A DNA stretch of 64,000 bases from Sandaracinaceae bacterium (GTDB lineage Bacteria; Myxococcota_A; Polyangia; Polyangiales; Sandaracinaceae), in assembly GCA_019637095.1 (NCBI GenBank), contig JAHBWG010000050.1, forward strand, positions 1-64,000. The letters run 5' to 3'. The position numbers were made by a program, and so were the translations under genes. The notes beneath the pieces were generated by a model. That model did no database searches and was not told where the DNA came from. It worked only from the letters and a program-made list of their open reading frames with translations. Of the stretch, positions 62,106 through 64,000 are shown in pieces. How positions within the stretch are numbered: the first letter of the stretch is position 1; each line of letters opens with the position of its first letter.

Positions 62106-63500
62106 ATGTCCCCCGAACGCTGGTCACCGACGTCGTGGCGCGCCCGAGAGGCCGCCCAGTCGGTCGGTTACGCCGACCCCGTCGCCCTCGAGGCGGCGCT
62201 CGAGAAGCTCGCGAGCCTCCCCCCCCTCGTCACGTCCTGGGAGGTCGAGCGCCTCAAGGCGCAGCTCGCCGAGGCCCAGGAGGGCAAGCGGTTCGTGCTG
62301 CAGGGCGGCGACTGCGCCGAGATGCTCTCGGACTGCCGCCCCGACCGCATCAGCAACAAGCTCAAGATCCTGCTGCAGATGTCGCTCGTGCTCGTGCACG
62401 GCACGATGAAGCCGGTCGTACGCCTCGGGCGCTTCGCGGGCCAGTACGCCAAGCCGCGCAGCACGCGGATGGAGACCCGCCGCACCCCGCTCGGTGAAGA
62501 GGTGAGCCTGCCGAGCTACTTCGGCGATCTGATCAACCGCGCGAGCTTCACGCCCGAGGCGCGCATCGCCGACCCGCGGCACCTCGTCGAGGCGTACGAG
62601 CACGCGGCGATGACGCTGAACTTCATCCGCTCGCTCAGCGGCGGCGGCTTCGCGGACCTGCACCACCCGGAGCAGTGGGATCTCTCGTTCATGGAGCACG
62701 CGAGCCTGAGCGCGGAGCTCCGCGAGGAGTACCAGCGCACCAGCGCGCGCCTCGCCGAGGCGCTGCGCTTCATGGAGGCGCTCGGCGAGACGAGCGTGGA
62801 CGAGCTCTCGCGCGTCACGTTCTACACCAGCCACGAGGGGCTCAACCTCCACTACGAGAGCGCGCAGACGCGCCGCGTGCCGCGCCGCGAGGGCTATTGG
62901 AACCTCACCGCGCACCTGTCGTGGATCGGCGAGCGCACGCGCCAGCTCGAGGGCGCGCACGTCGAGTTCTTCCGCGGAATCCAGAACCCGGTCGGCGTCA
63001 AGATCGGCCCGAGCTGCAGCCCCGACGAGATCCTCCGGCTGATCGAGGTCCTCAACCCGACCGACGAGCCGGGCAAGCTCGTGCTCATCTCGCGCCTCGG
63101 CGCGGGGAAGGTCGCCGACGCGCTGCCCGCCCTCGTCCGCGCGGTGCGGCGCGAGGGCCGGCGCGTCCTCTGGATCAGCGACCCGATGCACGGGAACACC
63201 AAGAGCACCGAGCGGGGGATCAAGACGCGCCGCTTCGAGGACATCCTCTCGGAGGTCGAGCAGGTCATGGACGTGCACGACGCGGAGGGGACGGTGTTCG
63301 GCGGCGTCCACTTCGAGCTGACCGGCGACGACGTCACCGAGTGCATCGGCGGCGCCGCCGGGGTCACCGAGGCGGACCTCGAGACCAACTACGCGACGGG
63401 GTGCGATCCGCGCCTGAACTACCGCCAGGCCCTGGAGATGGCGTTCCGGATCGCGCGCCGGTTCCGCGAGGGCAAGCGCGCCTCGGACACCCCGCCGTAA
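62106..63500 (+). CDS. class II 3-deoxy-7-phosphoheptulonate (DAHP) synthase
   Basis: 464 residues from the ATG at 62106. It condenses phosphoenolpyruvate and erythrose 4-phosphate, the first step of the shikimate pathway. Metal ligands of the class II (plant/Mycobacterium) type are visible: C70 in QGGDCAE, H in DPMHGNT, E in HFELTGDDVTEC and D in TGCDPRLN. VRLGRFAGQYAKPRS and EGYWNLTAHLSW are further signatures. The short N-terminus suggests simpler feedback control than the mycobacterial enzyme, which has an added segment. No other aro genes are adjacent. Confidence 0.95.
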   Translation: MSPERWSPTSWRAREAAQSVGYADPVALEAALEKLASLPPLVTSWEVERLKAQLAEAQEGKRFVLQGGDCAEMLSDCRPDRISNKLKILLQMSLVLVHGTMKPVVRLGRFAGQYAKPRSTRMETRRTPLGEEVSLPSYFGDLINRASFTPEARIADPRHLVEAYEHAAMTLNFIRSLSGGGFADLHHPEQWDLSFMEHASLSAELREEYQRTSARLAEALRFMEALGETSVDELSRVTFYTSHEGLNLHYESAQTRRVPRREGYWNLTAHLSWIGERTRQLEGAHVEFFRGIQNPVGVKIGPSCSPDEILRLIEVLNPTDEPGKLVLISRLGAGKVADALPALVRAVRREGRRVLWISDPMHGNTKSTERGIKTRRFEDILSEVEQVMDVHDAEGTVFGGVHFELTGDDVTECIGGAAGVTEADLETNYATGCDPRLNYRQALEMAFRIARRFREGKRASDTPP

Positions 63501-63541
63501 GCTGGCCCGTCCGTCAATCGGTGCTACGTCCACCCGTTGCG

Positions 63542-63985
63542 ATGCCGCGAGCGTTGACCGAAGCGCGAACGAGCGAGATCCGCCGGCTCTTCCAGGAGCG
63601 GATCCCCTTCAACCGCGTGCTCGGCATCGAGATCCTCGAGCTCGGGCCCGGGCGCGCGCTCTTCGCGGTGCCGTTCCGGCCGGAGCTCATCGGGGACCCG
63701 GAGCGTCCGGCGCTGCACGGCGGCGTGCTCAGCGCGGTGGCCGACACCTGCGGCGGCTGCGCGGTCTGGTGCGCGGTCGACGAGGACGACCGGGTGTCCA
63801 CGATCGACCTGCGCGTCGACTACCTGCGGCCCGGGCGCCCGGAGGACCTGCGCTGCGCCGGCCACGTCCTGCGCGTCGGCAACCGCGTCGGGGTCGCCCA
63901 CGTCACCCTGTTCCACGACTCGACGCCCGGCGAGGTCATCGCCGAGGCCAAGGGGGTCTACAGCGTGAAGCGAGCCACACGATGA
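63542..63985 (+). CDS. PaaI-like hotdog-fold thioesterase
   Basis: 147 residues from the ATG at 63542. The hotdog core HGGVLSAVADTCGGCAV with the upstream RVLGIEILELGPGRALFAVPF and STIDLRVDYLRPG match the PaaI/YbgC-type acyl-CoA thioesterases. HGG includes the usual active-site loop. Substrate is not predictable. An in-frame GTG at 63521 would add seven residues. It overlaps a following gene by 4 bp. Confidence 0.88.
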   Translation: MPRALTEARTSEIRRLFQERIPFNRVLGIEILELGPGRALFAVPFRPELIGDPERPALHGGVLSAVADTCGGCAVWCAVDEDDRVSTIDLRVDYLRPGRPEDLRCAGHVLRVGNRVGVAHVTLFHDSTPGEVIAEAKGVYSVKRATR

Positions 63986-64000
63986 CGGTCGCCAGCGAGA
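63982..64000 (+). CDS. start of another gene, truncated by the right edge
   Basis: ATG at 63982 overlaps the thioesterase TGA in the ATGA manner common in this window. Only MTVASE is visible, so no identity can be given. Confidence 0.4.

Overview
The window is very GC-rich DNA with strong G/C bias at third codon positions. It reads as a chromosomal segment of a myxobacterium, probably Polyangia and Sandaracinus-like. That placement is an inference from gene content: two Ser/Thr kinases with a C-terminal membrane anchor, many secreted lipoproteins (one with an Asp-Ala-Gly linker, others with Pro-rich linkers), two giant TPR proteins in tandem, an AgmX/PglI-type TonB-like protein, a SWIM-SNF2 helicase and class II DAHP synthase. 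No tRNA or rRNA gene, CRISPR array, insertion sequence or prophage was recognised. Genes are dense, and many neighbours overlap by ATGA or GTGA, so translational coupling is common.

Layout. 1-5066 (minus): gyrA, a small HExxH membrane protein and an atypical Hsp70 that runs off the left edge. 5246-11875 (plus): a lipoprotein, an ECF sigma factor with a FecR-like partner, another lipoprotein, a Ser/Thr kinase, a TPR/PEGA membrane protein and a LamG lipoprotein. 12024-14033 (minus): a discoidin/propeller lipoprotein bracketed by 39-bp direct repeats. 14122-17302: a DREV/METTL9-type methyltransferase, a DUF99 protein and an MDR oxidoreductase on the minus strand, divergent from an SmtB-like metal sensor and a histidine-rich protein. 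17508-21792: a Cys-motif lipoprotein and an acyl-CoA-type XRE regulator, divergent from sodB and hutH. 21845-34647: two giant TPR proteins, a small conserved protein, nadD and a DUF2520-type Rossmann protein in one tightly packed plus-strand run. 34661-38406 (minus): a second kinase and a ClpA/C-like AAA+ unfoldase. 38672-41667: envelope proteins. 41676-47179: holA, rpsT, murJ, engB, an SRPBCC protein and mepA. 47294-49323: two secreted proteins. 49464-51484: a MATE exporter with a leader-ORF/attenuator-like 5' region, and a YkgJ protein. 51546-56674: a TPR protein, DUF2071, a DUF1295 enzyme and a lipoprotein. 56750-61800 (minus): a VapC/PIN remnant, a TonB-like protein and the SNF2 helicase. 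62106-64000: DAHP synthase, a hotdog thioesterase and the first codons of another gene.

How genes may work together. The best candidate for an undescribed system is 14122-17302. An SmtB-type sensor keeps both classical zinc-site ligand sets. It sits behind a near-leaderless promoter overlapped by an inverted repeat, and is coupled to a 24% histidine protein with HTH and HAH motifs. Across a 51-bp divergent promoter lies a run of three genes ending in a homologue of METTL9, the animal enzyme that methylates histidines in HxH motifs. This suggests zinc-controlled histidine methylation of a zinc-buffering protein; the link is inference.

Other signals worth testing are a 30-bp alternating purine/pyrimidine tract just upstream of gyrA, an attenuator-like leader before the MATE gene, a repeated terminator element with a compensatory base-pair change, and sodB-hutH separated by a single in-frame stop codon.
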